Source of the DNA: Thermoleophilales bacterium
Lineage (GTDB): Bacteria; Actinomycetota; Thermoleophilia; Solirubrobacterales; 70-9
NCBI GenBank assembly: GCA_020636955.1
Contig: JACJWY010000007.1
Coordinates: 62,001 to 126,000, forward strand
Reading direction: 5' to 3'
DNA: 64,000 nt
The translations under genes were made by a program, and so were the position numbers. The notes under the pieces are model-generated. The model did not search any database. It saw only the letters and a list, made by a program, of their open reading frames with translations, and was not told the DNA's origin. Shown here piece by piece: positions 42,509 through 49,465 of this stretch (position 1 is the stretch's first letter; the number at the start of each line of letters is the position of its first letter).

Positions 42509-42538
42509 TGTGGCGCCTTTCCTGCCGGGTTGACTGAT

Positions 42539-43066
42539 CTACTCCGGGCTTCCCTGACCCGGTTGGCCGGCTTCCTCGCCGAAGGCCCCGCGCAACACGC
42601 GGTAGCTGTCCTCAAGAGATTGCGGCATGACCCGGTGATCGGCGATCACCGGCATGAAATTCGTATCGCCACCCCAGCGCGGGACCACATGCATGTGGAT
42701 GTGATGCTCGACTCCGGCCCCGGCCGAGCGGCCCTGATTGAAGCCGACGTTGAAGCCCTGGGGTCTGTAGACGTCCTCGAGCCGGTTCATGGCCAGTTTG
42801 GCGAGGGACATCATCTCGGTGGTCGTCTCGTCGGGGATCTCCTGGATCCGGCCGATGTGCTCGAATGGGGCCACCATCAGATGGCCGTTGGTGTACGGGT
42901 AGAGATTCAGGATCACGAAGGCGCTTTCGCCGCGATGGACGACGAGCGCCGTTTCATCATCCCCGAGAGCCGGCTTGGCGCAGAACACGCACTGGTCTTC
43001 GTTGTCCTTGTCGGCGTCCTTCACGTATTTGAGGCGCCAGGGTGCCCAGATGCGGTTCTCGGTCAT
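42539..43066 (-). CDS. HIT family nucleotide hydrolase/phosphorylase
   Basis: A 175-residue histidine-triad protein related to the mycobacterial diadenosine tetraphosphate phosphorylase. CVFCAKPALGDDE gives a CxxC metal knuckle near residue 27; the catalytic triad is HHIHMHVVPRWGGD. The N-terminal IWAPWRLKYVKD is common to this HIT subgroup. It acts on dinucleoside polyphosphates or AMP conjugates in the cytosol. ATG 43066. The phosphohexomutase gene begins 30 bases downstream on the same strand, whose ribosome site lies in the gap. Confidence 0.92.
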   Translation of the reverse strand: MTENRIWAPWRLKYVKDADKDNEDQCVFCAKPALGDDETALVVHRGESAFVILNLYPYTNGHLMVAPFEHIGRIQEIPDETTTEMMSLAKLAMNRLEDVYRPQGFNVGFNQGRSAGAGVEHHIHMHVVPRWGGDTNFMPVIADHRVMPQSLEDSYRVLRGAFGEEAGQPGQGSPE

Positions 43067-43095
43067 TGGCGCTCCATCTTATGGTCAGGCGCGGA

Positions 43096-43146
43096 ATGGG
43101 TGGGGCCTCCTCCTCGACCCGAAACGTCGTCGGAGACCCCACCCAT
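43096..43146. repeat. 14-of-15-bp inverted repeat between corA and the HIT gene
   Basis: ATGGGTGGGGCCTCC (43096-43110) pairs with GGAGACCCCACCCAT (43132-43146) with one mismatch and a 21-base loop. It lies in the 180-base gap downstream of corA and just before the HIT start on the minus strand. Termination, mRNA processing or a protein site are all possible; there is no T-run. Confidence 0.45.
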
Positions 43147-43173
43147 CCCACGCCGGCTACAGGGCGAGTCAGT

Positions 43174-43235
43174 CCGTCTGTCCTCGGACCGTGCGAACTG
43201 GCAGACGGGACGTGGGGGCGGACCCGACTCCGCCC
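43174..43235. repeat. Two further hairpins in the corA-HIT gap
   Basis: CCGTCTG (43174-43180) pairs with CAGACGG (43202-43208), and GGGCGGA (43216-43222) with TCCGCCC (43229-43235) around a six-base loop. The second begins 13 bases after the corA stop on the minus strand and is a plausible, T-run-lacking terminator stem. Confidence 0.4.
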
Positions 43236-43248
43236 GACTTCTCTTGTC

Positions 43249-44265
43249 TCAAAGCCAGTGGCGCTTGCGGAAGTAGGCGACCATGCCGACCAGGATCACG
43301 ACCATGATTCCGACCACCACGAAGAAATGGAAATCGGTGCCGGTTGCCGGATCGCCACCGCCGGGCAGGCCGACATTCATGCCGAATATCGAGGCGATCA
43401 GGGTCAGGGGGAGAACGATCACCGAGATCGAGGTCAGCACGCGCAGGATGTCGTTCACCTTGTGGCTGAGGATCGATTCGTTGGTTTCCTCGAGCGCGAC
43501 CACGACTTCCTTGTAGTTCTCCAGCATGTCCCAGATCCGTTCGTGCGCGTCGACGATGTCGTCGAAGTAGATCTCGAGATCGAGGTCGCTGGCCAGATAC
43601 CGGGACTTGACGTTTTCGAGGTCGCGAAGCACCGGCCGCTGCGGCCGGATCACCTTGCGGAAGTTGATGATCTCCTGTTTGGCATTGGACAGGTCCCGGA
43701 CCACGTCCTCGGAGTTACCCTCGAAGATCTCCTCCTCGAGTGCGTCGAGCTTGTTGCCGATCTTTCGCAGCATCGGGAAGCAGTAGTCGAAGCTGTCGTC
43801 GACCAGGCGGTACATGAGGTACCCGGACCCTCGGGCGAAAAGCTTGTGCCGCAGAGTGTCGTCGCTGCGGCAACGCTCGAACAGGTACTCGACCGGGGGG
43901 ATACCCCGGTTGGGCAGGGTGACCATGAAATCCGGGCCGACGAAAATATCGATCTCGCCGGCGACCAGCCGCTTTGCCTTGCGATCGAAGACCGGCACGT
44001 GAACGACCAGGAACAGGTAGTCCGGATATTCATCGATTTTCGGCCGCTGGTTGTGCGAGAGCACGTCCTCGATGTCGAGGGCGTGGAAATCAAAGTTCTC
44101 CTCCAGCCAGGCACGTTCCTCGCCGCCGGGGCTCTCGATGTTGATCCAGCGCAGGCCGCCAGAGGAGATCTCCTCGACCCGCGGGGCAACGACCTCGGGT
44201 TCGGTCGAATCCGGGCTTGGAATGTCAGCTTCGCGCGCACGGCGAAGACGAGGGAGGTTCGGCAT
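43249..44265 (-). CDS. corA: CorA-family magnesium/cobalt transporter
   Basis: A 338-residue CorA-type divalent cation channel. The N-terminal cytosolic alpha/beta domain (residues ~35-230) is followed by the long stalk helix (MLRKIGNKLDALEEEIFEG...) and two membrane helices near the end (~280-300 and 315-332). The pore signature GMN appears in IASIFGMNVGLPGGG just after TM1, and the C-terminus is basic (YFRKRHWL), both typical. No regulatory element is visible upstream; the SAM riboswitch beyond 44417 belongs to the divergent gene. Confidence 0.95.
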   Translation of the reverse strand: MPNLPRLRRAREADIPSPDSTEPEVVAPRVEEISSGGLRWINIESPGGEERAWLEENFDFHALDIEDVLSHNQRPKIDEYPDYLFLVVHVPVFDRKAKRLVAGEIDIFVGPDFMVTLPNRGIPPVEYLFERCRSDDTLRHKLFARGSGYLMYRLVDDSFDYCFPMLRKIGNKLDALEEEIFEGNSEDVVRDLSNAKQEIINFRKVIRPQRPVLRDLENVKSRYLASDLDLEIYFDDIVDAHERIWDMLENYKEVVVALEETNESILSHKVNDILRVLTSISVIVLPLTLIASIFGMNVGLPGGGDPATGTDFHFFVVVGIMVVILVGMVAYFRKRHWL

Positions 44266-44416
44266 CGCCGCCTCCAGTCATGTCGATTCGCTTCGCGGGC
44301 ATGTGACAACCCTAAACCAGAGGTCAAGCCAGCGCGTAAACGGAAAGTTTCTGCATCTCGTCGCACAGGAACCGCGCCCGTCGGGACGGCTGGTAACCTG
44401 TCGCCAGACATAAGCG

Positions 44417-44528
44417 CCACATCCAGAGGGGTGGAGGGACTTGGCCCTACGAAACCCCGGCAACCAGCGGCAGCGAAAGCTCCCGAGAAGGTGCCAAATC
44501 CAGCGGCTCGTGTAGCCGGGAGATGTGG
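44417..44528 (+). promoter_or_regulatory. SAM-I (S-box) riboswitch
   Basis: The sequence matches the S-box consensus. P1 forms between CCACAT (44417-44422) and ATGTGG (44523-44528). Between them come AGAGGGGTGGAGGGAC, GGCCCTACGAAACCCC-GGCAACC, the variable P3 arm, GGTGCCAAATCCAGC (the conserved G-C-x-A-A-x-T-C-C block) and GGGAGATG. The element senses S-adenosylmethionine and normally switches off methionine or sulfur genes when SAM is plentiful. It precedes a ThrC-family gene and a sulfur-carrier gene rather than a met gene. Bases 44266-44416, between corA and the riboswitch, must contain both promoters, but I see no convincing one. Confidence 0.95.
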
Positions 44529-44544
44529 GGAGAAGTCCGATCGG

Positions 44545-44576
44545 CCTTCGCCCCACGCGGCGGAGGTTTTTGTTTT
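44545..44576 (+). terminator. Riboswitch-controlled intrinsic terminator
   Basis: CCTTCGCC (44545-44552) pairs with GGCGGAGG (44559-44566) with one G-T wobble, followed by TTTTTGTTTT. GTGGGG (44525-44530), which includes the 3' strand of P1, can instead pair with CCCCAC (44551-44556) inside the hairpin, providing the antiterminator. SAM binding would hold P1 and allow termination. Confidence 0.88.
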
Positions 44577-44610
44577 CCCCGAGGGGAATTGAAGAAAGGC
44601 AAGAGATCGG

Positions 44611-45843
44611 ATGGCAGTAAAGAACCTGAAATGCAAGGAATGCTCGGCCGAATACGAGCTTGGCGCGAACTTCTTCTGCGCCGAATGCTTCGGTCCGCTG
44701 GAGGTCAGATACGACTACTCGGACCTGAACCCGGAAGAAACAAGACGCCGGATCCAGGCCGGTTCCCGCGGAATCTGGCGTTACGCAGACTTCCTTCCCT
44801 TCGAAGGCAAGGCCGGAGACCCGCTCGAACCGGGCATGACCCCGTTGATCAAGGCCGACCACCTGGCCAGCCGGCTCGGGACCGGGGCCGAGATCTACAT
44901 CAAGAACGACGCGGCAAACCCGACCCACTCCTTCAAGGACAGGGTGGTTGCCGTGGCAATCGCCAAGGCGAAGGAACTCGGCTTCGAGACCGTGGCCTGC
45001 GCCTCGACCGGCAATCTCGCCAACGCGGTCGCCGCCCATGCCGCCGCGGCCGGACTGGATTCCTACGTCTTCGTGCCTTCCAACCTGGAAGAACAGAAGC
45101 TGCTCGCGACCGACATCTACGGCACAAACCTGGTCGGGGTCAAAGGCAATTACGACGACGTGAACCGACTCTGTACCCAGCTGGCCGACGAAAAGCCGTG
45201 GGCCTTCGTCAACGTTAACCTGCGCCCGTACTACGCCGAAGGGTCGAAGACCCTTGCCTTCGAGACGGTCGAGCAGCTCGGCTGGAACCTGCCCGACCGG
45301 GTCGTAGCCCCGATCGCCTCGGGATCGCTCTTCACCAAGATCTCCCGCGGTCTCCGGGAATGGAAGGAAGTCGGGTTGGTCGAGGGTGAACAGCCGGTCT
45401 TTCATGGCGCCCAGGCAGAGGGTTGTTCGCCGGTCGCCACGGCCTTCGCCGAAGGAACTAGGGTCTGCCGACCCCAGAAACCCGACACCATTGCCAAGAG
45501 CCTCGCGATCGGCGATCCGGCCGACGGGCCGTACGCGGTTGCCCAGGCCAACGAAACCGGCGGCTCGATTGACGCGGTGAGCGACGAAGAGATTCGCGCC
45601 GGAATCCGCCTGCTGGCCGAAACGACCGGCATCTTCACCGAAACCGCCGGGGGCGTCACGGTCGGTGTGCTCAAGAAGCTGGCGGAGCGCGGCGAGCTGA
45701 AAGAAGGGGAGAAGGTCGTGGTCTACATCACCGGCGAAGGGCTGAAGACCCTCGACGCCAATCGCGATAGCTTTGCCCTGACCGAGATCGATCCGAACCC
45801 GGAATCGTTCGAAACCAAGTTCGGCCAGGAGGTCGCAGCCTGA
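44611..45843 (+). CDS. thrC: Threonine synthase-family PLP enzyme (possible homocysteine synthase)
   Basis: A fold-type II PLP enzyme of 410 residues. An N-terminal zinc ribbon (KCKECSAEYEL...FFCAECFGPLEV) is followed by the catalytic domain with the PLP lysine in NPTHSFKDRVVAVAI, STGNLANAVAAHAA and a glycine-rich phosphate site VAPIASGSLFTKI. By homology it is threonine synthase, converting O-phosphohomoserine to threonine. Two contextual facts argue for another role: a SAM-I riboswitch controls it, and a MoaD/CysO-like sulfur carrier begins at its stop codon. ThrC-like enzymes that use a carrier thiocarboxylate to make homocysteine from O-phosphohomoserine would fit that context. Family membership is certain; the reaction is not. 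Confidence 0.9.
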   Translation: MAVKNLKCKECSAEYELGANFFCAECFGPLEVRYDYSDLNPEETRRRIQAGSRGIWRYADFLPFEGKAGDPLEPGMTPLIKADHLASRLGTGAEIYIKNDAANPTHSFKDRVVAVAIAKAKELGFETVACASTGNLANAVAAHAAAAGLDSYVFVPSNLEEQKLLATDIYGTNLVGVKGNYDDVNRLCTQLADEKPWAFVNVNLRPYYAEGSKTLAFETVEQLGWNLPDRVVAPIASGSLFTKISRGLREWKEVGLVEGEQPVFHGAQAEGCSPVATAFAEGTRVCRPQKPDTIAKSLAIGDPADGPYAVAQANETGGSIDAVSDEEIRAGIRLLAETTGIFTETAGGVTVGVLKKLAERGELKEGEKVVVYITGEGLKTLDANRDSFALTEIDPNPESFETKFGQEVAA

Positions 45844-46115
45844 TGGCAGTCACAGTCAAGATCCCGACCCAGCTTCGTGCCACGACCGGCGGCCAGGCCG
45901 ACCTGAGCGCCGAAGGTTCAACGGTGGGCGAGGTTCTGGATGCGGTTTTCGCCGAACATGGCGACCTCAGGGACCGGATTACCGAGAACGGGGAGTTGCG
46001 TCGCTTCGTGAACGTCTATGTCGGGGGCGAAGACATCCGTTTCGGCGAAGGGCTCGCGACCGCTGTTTCCGACGGGGCCGAGGTGACCATCCTTCCGGCG
46101 GTGGCCGGCGGATAG
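45843..46115 (+). CDS. MoaD/ThiS-type sulfur carrier protein (CysO-like)
   Basis: A 90-residue ubiquitin-like protein that starts VTVKIPTQLRATTGGQ and ends ILPAVAGG. The terminal Gly-Gly is the site activated as thiocarboxylate in MoaD, ThiS and CysO proteins. FVNVYVGGEDIRFGEGLATAVSDGAEV is the usual beta-grasp segment. The ATG overlaps the ThrC stop by one base (TGATG), so both are made together under the SAM riboswitch. A role as sulfur donor to the ThrC-like enzyme is inferred; molybdopterin synthesis is less likely because no moa gene is near. Confidence 0.9.
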   Translation: MAVTVKIPTQLRATTGGQADLSAEGSTVGEVLDAVFAEHGDLRDRITENGELRRFVNVYVGGEDIRFGEGLATAVSDGAEVTILPAVAGG

Positions 46116-46148
46116 CCGGCCGCAAGGTCGCGTCCGGGCCCGAGCCTC

Positions 46149-46874
46149 ATGACACAGCTTCCTCCGGTTCTGATCCTGAGCGGCGGTCGGGGAACCCGGC
46201 TGCGCGAAAAGACCGAGACCCTGCCCAAGCCAATGGTCGAGGTGGGCGGCCGACCGCTGATCTGGCATGTGATTCAGATCTACGCCCGGCAGGGTTTCAC
46301 CAGATTCTTCCCGCTGACCGGCTATATGGGTGAACGGATCCAGGAGTTCGCCGCCGGGGAAGACTGGCCGGAAGGCATCTCGGTCGAGTGCCTCCAAACC
46401 GGCCTGGACACACCCACCGGTGGCCGCATCGTGGCCGCTCGCGATCGGGTGGAAGGAACCTTCTGTGTGACCTACGCAGACGGACTGGCGGACGTCGACC
46501 TTTCCGCATTGCTCAAATTCCACCGGTCCGGAGGGCGGGCAGCGACCATGACCGTGGTCCGTCCCGATCTCCAGTGGGGAGTGGCCGAAATCAACGGGGA
46601 TGGCGAGGTCACAGGCTTCGTCGAAAAACCGCGTTCGGAGCACTGGATCAACGGTGGCTTCTTCTGTTTCGAGCCGTCCGTCTTCGACTGGCTGGACGCC
46701 GACTCGATCCTCGAACGGGAGCCGCTGGAGAGCCTTGCCGCAGCTGGTCAGCTCGGCGCTTTCCGCCACGAGGGCTTCTGGGATTGCTGCGATACGTACA
46801 AGGATCTCGTCACCCTGAACGATCTGTGGTCGGCCGGTGACACGGCCTGGCTCGGCTCGAAGGCGCCGGCTTGA
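46149..46874 (+). CDS. RfbF-like sugar-1-phosphate nucleotidyltransferase
   Basis: A 241-residue nucleotidyltransferase similar to glucose-1-phosphate cytidylyltransferase. The N-terminal signature is LILSGGRGTRLREKTETLPKPMVEVGGRPLIWHV, with FCVTYADGLADVDLSALL as the metal-binding block and GFVEKPRSEHWINGGFFCFEP typical of RfbF. It should produce CDP- (or another NDP-) glucose. It overlaps the following dehydratase by four bases (TTGA), an arrangement expected for the first two steps to CDP-4-keto-6-deoxyglucose. Confidence 0.88.
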   Translation: MTQLPPVLILSGGRGTRLREKTETLPKPMVEVGGRPLIWHVIQIYARQGFTRFFPLTGYMGERIQEFAAGEDWPEGISVECLQTGLDTPTGGRIVAARDRVEGTFCVTYADGLADVDLSALLKFHRSGGRAATMTVVRPDLQWGVAEINGDGEVTGFVEKPRSEHWINGGFFCFEPSVFDWLDADSILEREPLESLAAAGQLGAFRHEGFWDCCDTYKDLVTLNDLWSAGDTAWLGSKAPA

Positions 46875-47848
46875 GCGGCTCGCTGGTCACCGGAGGCCAG
46901 GGATTCATCGGCGGCCACCTGGTCCGGGCGCTGGTGGAACGAGGGGAAGACGTGACCGTCCTGGATCTGCCGGGCGCGCCCGGCAGGGCACTCGAGATTC
47001 ACGGCCTGGTCGGAGAGGTGAGACTGATCGAGGGGGATGTCGCCGATCCGACTGTGGTCCACCGGGCATTGAGGGAATCGGCTTCGGACGGGTCGGGTCC
47101 CGATTCGGTCTTTCACCTGGCGGCACAGACCCTGGTCGGCCCGGCCGCGGAAGACCCGGCGACCACTTTCAGGTCCAACGTGGAGGGCACCTGGGTATTG
47201 CTGGAAGGCTGCCGAGCCAGCGACGTCGAAGCCGTCGTGGTCGCCTCCTCCGACAAGGCCTATGGGCCCAGCGAATCGCTGCCCTACCGGGAAAGCTATG
47301 AGCTGAGGCCGGCCGCACCCTATGAGGCGAGCAAGTCGGCCGCTGACGTGATCAGCCGCAGCTACTGGCCGGCCTTCGGGCTGCCGGCAGGGGTGACGAG
47401 GCTGGCCAACGTGTACGGCGGGGGAGATCTGAACGGCTCCCGGCTCGTGCCGGAGGTGGCCATGGCCTTCCTGGAGGGACGGGCGCCACAGATCCGCTCG
47501 GATGGATCCCCGGAGCGGGATTACCTCCACGTGAGCGACGCGGTGGCTGCCTATCTGGCGGTCGAAGGTGCGGTCAGGGAGGGTGCCGGTCGGGGTGAGG
47601 CATTCAACGCCGGCACGGGCGAGGCCTGGCCGGTCAGGACGATCGTCGACCTGATCGCCGATGAGGCGGCCCGCGAAGGTGTCGGTCTGACCGAAGCTGA
47701 GTATCTCGGCGAGGGTGTGCCGGAAGGGGAGATCGACCGGCAGCTCGTCGATGCCACGAGGCTGACCGAACTGACCGGCTGGAGCCCGAAAGTGACCCTG
47801 GGCGCCGGGCTTACCGAAGCCGTCGAGTGGTATCGCAGCCACGCTTGA
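46871..47848 (+). CDS. NAD-dependent epimerase/dehydratase, CDP-glucose 4,6-dehydratase-like
   Basis: An extended SDR enzyme of 325 residues. It begins at TTG with SGSLVTGGQGFIGGHLVRAL; the NAD-binding motif is GGQGFIGG and the catalytic pair is in PYEASKSAADV. SSDKAYGPSESLPYRE is typical of RfbG-type dehydratases. The order RfbF-RfbG suggests a CDP-deoxysugar pathway, but no later enzymes (RfbH, epimerase, reductase) follow here, so the final sugar is unknown. The TTG start is supported by the overlap with the previous stop. Confidence 0.87.
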   Translation: MSGSLVTGGQGFIGGHLVRALVERGEDVTVLDLPGAPGRALEIHGLVGEVRLIEGDVADPTVVHRALRESASDGSGPDSVFHLAAQTLVGPAAEDPATTFRSNVEGTWVLLEGCRASDVEAVVVASSDKAYGPSESLPYRESYELRPAAPYEASKSAADVISRSYWPAFGLPAGVTRLANVYGGGDLNGSRLVPEVAMAFLEGRAPQIRSDGSPERDYLHVSDAVAAYLAVEGAVREGAGRGEAFNAGTGEAWPVRTIVDLIADEAAREGVGLTEAEYLGEGVPEGEIDRQLVDATRLTELTGWSPKVTLGAGLTEAVEWYRSHA

Positions 47849-47869
47849 GCTCCCTGTTAGGTTGGGGCC

Positions 47870-48580
47870 ATGTGCGGCAGGTACACACTCACAACGTCCG
47901 ACCAGCGTCGCCTCGGCAGCCGGTTCCAGATTTCACTCGATGACGAAACCCCCGGGCTCGGGCGCTATAACGTCGCACCGACCCAGGAAGTCCTGACGGT
48001 CAATACCGATGCGGAGTCCGGTGAGCGCGAGGCAGTGGCATCGCGCTGGGGGCTGGTCCCGTTCTGGGCCAAGGACCTGAAGGCCGGCTACAAGATGATC
48101 AATGCCCGCAACGACCGGCTGCTGGAGAGCAAGGCATACGGGCCGCTGGTCAAGAAGACCAAGAACCGCTGTCTCATTCCCGCCGACGGTTTCTACGAGT
48201 GGCTCAAAGCGGAAAAGCCGAAGGAGCCGCGGCAGCCGGTGCGCTTCACCGTCGACGGCGGCGAGCCGTTTTCCTTCGCCGGTCTCACCGTCACCCGGGA
48301 GTGGGAAGGCGAGCCGCTGACCTCCTGCACCATCATCACCACCGACGCCAATGACGTGGTCGGCCGGGTCCATGATCGAATGCCGGTGATCCTGCCGAAC
48401 GAGGAGGCCGAGCAGGCCTGGCTGACCGGCGAGCTGACCGCCGAGGAAGCGGTGTCACTCTGTATTCCGCTCGACCCGAAGCGAATGGAGGCGAAACCGG
48501 CCAACCCGGTGCTCAACAAGGTGGGCGGGGCCAAAGAGGGGCCGGACTTTCTGGAAGCGCCCGAGAAGGAAGAGGACTGA
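47870..48580 (+). CDS. SOS response-associated peptidase (SRAP/YedK)
   Basis: A 236-residue SRAP protein, homologue of YedK and human HMCES, which form a covalent link with abasic sites in ssDNA. Catalytic Cys2 is in MCGRYTLTT; other invariant parts are NVAPTQEV, KMINARNDRL, RCLIPADGFYEWLK with the active Glu, and the His in VHDRMPVIL. All key residues are present. It lies alone between the sugar genes and a convergent anchored-protein gene, with a seven-base gap. Confidence 0.95.
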   Translation: MCGRYTLTTSDQRRLGSRFQISLDDETPGLGRYNVAPTQEVLTVNTDAESGEREAVASRWGLVPFWAKDLKAGYKMINARNDRLLESKAYGPLVKKTKNRCLIPADGFYEWLKAEKPKEPRQPVRFTVDGGEPFSFAGLTVTREWEGEPLTSCTIITTDANDVVGRVHDRMPVILPNEEAEQAWLTGELTAEEAVSLCIPLDPKRMEAKPANPVLNKVGGAKEGPDFLEAPEKEED

Positions 48581-48587
48581 CTCCTCG

Positions 48588-49388
48588 TTACTGGACGTTG
48601 GTCGCGTCGCCCGCTTCGGCATCACCGGTGTTCGGTTGGTCATCGGCGATGGGCCACTCTTCCTGTCGATACGGAATCGTGATCCGGGTGGACCGGTCGC
48701 CGATATTCGCCTTGCATTCGATGGTGCCCTTGGGGCGGGTCTCACTCTCGAAAATGACCGCCCAGGGCAGCGTTGTCGCGCCGACCCCGCTGCCGTCGGG
48801 CAGGTGCCAGATCCAGGTCTGTTCGTCCTCGACGTAACCCTCCCACTCAACGGTGACCAGCGCATTCGAATCCACATATCGCTGGATGACATCGCGAATC
48901 GGAAGTTCGATCTTCTTGCTGTCCTCGGTTCTGTACTTGACGGAGCTGGATTCCGGAACATCCTGCCGGTGAAGGTCCAGCTCGCTGGTGGATCGCGGCC
49001 AGGCGGCCCGCAGCCGACTGGCTCGAGCCAGGCGGGTATCTCCCGCGACACCGGACTTGACACTGCAACGGACGTCGGCTGGCTCGCCGTTCGATTCCAC
49101 CCGGACGATCCCGGCGATCCGGAAGAGCAACAGACCGTCCTCGTTCGGGGCGATCGCCGAAAGGCTGGTTCGCGAAACCGTGAACGATCCGTCACCCACC
49201 TGCCTGGCATCAGGCGAGGCGATGGTCTCGGAAGTGTCCCAGTCGGTCTCCAGAGAACCGCTCCCGTGGATGAAGGAAAGTCCGTAGATGGCGAGCGACG
49301 CCAATACGCCAAGGGCAACGGTGGCGATCGCCAGAGTCGGGATCCTGCCACTGCTTGCGGCGGGTTTCTTCTCGGGTGAATCGGGCAT
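48588..49388 (-). CDS. Hypothetical membrane-anchored extracellular protein
   Basis: A 266-residue protein with a short cytosolic start, a signal anchor (residues ~15-40, IPTLAIATVALGVLASLAIYGLSFI) and an extracytoplasmic domain rich in beta-strand patterns. The domain has SFTVSRTSLSAIAPNEDGLLLFRI and repeated charged segments; a polar tail ends it. One Cys pair (VRCSVKSG, TIECKANIG) could form a disulfide. No family is recognised. It is divergent from the ECF sigma gene (starts about 78 bases apart), so the two may be co-regulated. Confidence 0.7.
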   Translation of the reverse strand: MPDSPEKKPAASSGRIPTLAIATVALGVLASLAIYGLSFIHGSGSLETDWDTSETIASPDARQVGDGSFTVSRTSLSAIAPNEDGLLLFRIAGIVRVESNGEPADVRCSVKSGVAGDTRLARASRLRAAWPRSTSELDLHRQDVPESSSVKYRTEDSKKIELPIRDVIQRYVDSNALVTVEWEGYVEDEQTWIWHLPDGSGVGATTLPWAVIFESETRPKGTIECKANIGDRSTRITIPYRQEEWPIADDQPNTGDAEAGDATNVQ

Positions 49389-49465
49389 GAAGGAAGCAGA
49401 TTATTCGATAGGCCCTTACTTTCCGTGTGCCGGATCGTTTCGTCCTGAAAAGGGTTCTGAAGAAG

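Noticed and set aside
41870..43276. 468-codon plus-strand frame across the phosphohexomutase and HIT genes
   Set aside because: Both real genes are on the minus strand with full catalytic motifs.
44266..44416. Promoter of thrC at TAACCT near 44391
   Set aside because: No matching -35 element at normal spacing, so I did not list it.
43042..44592. 516-codon plus-strand frame opposite corA
   Set aside because: Translation is Asp/His/Val-rich mirror sequence, and it runs through the SAM riboswitch and terminator.
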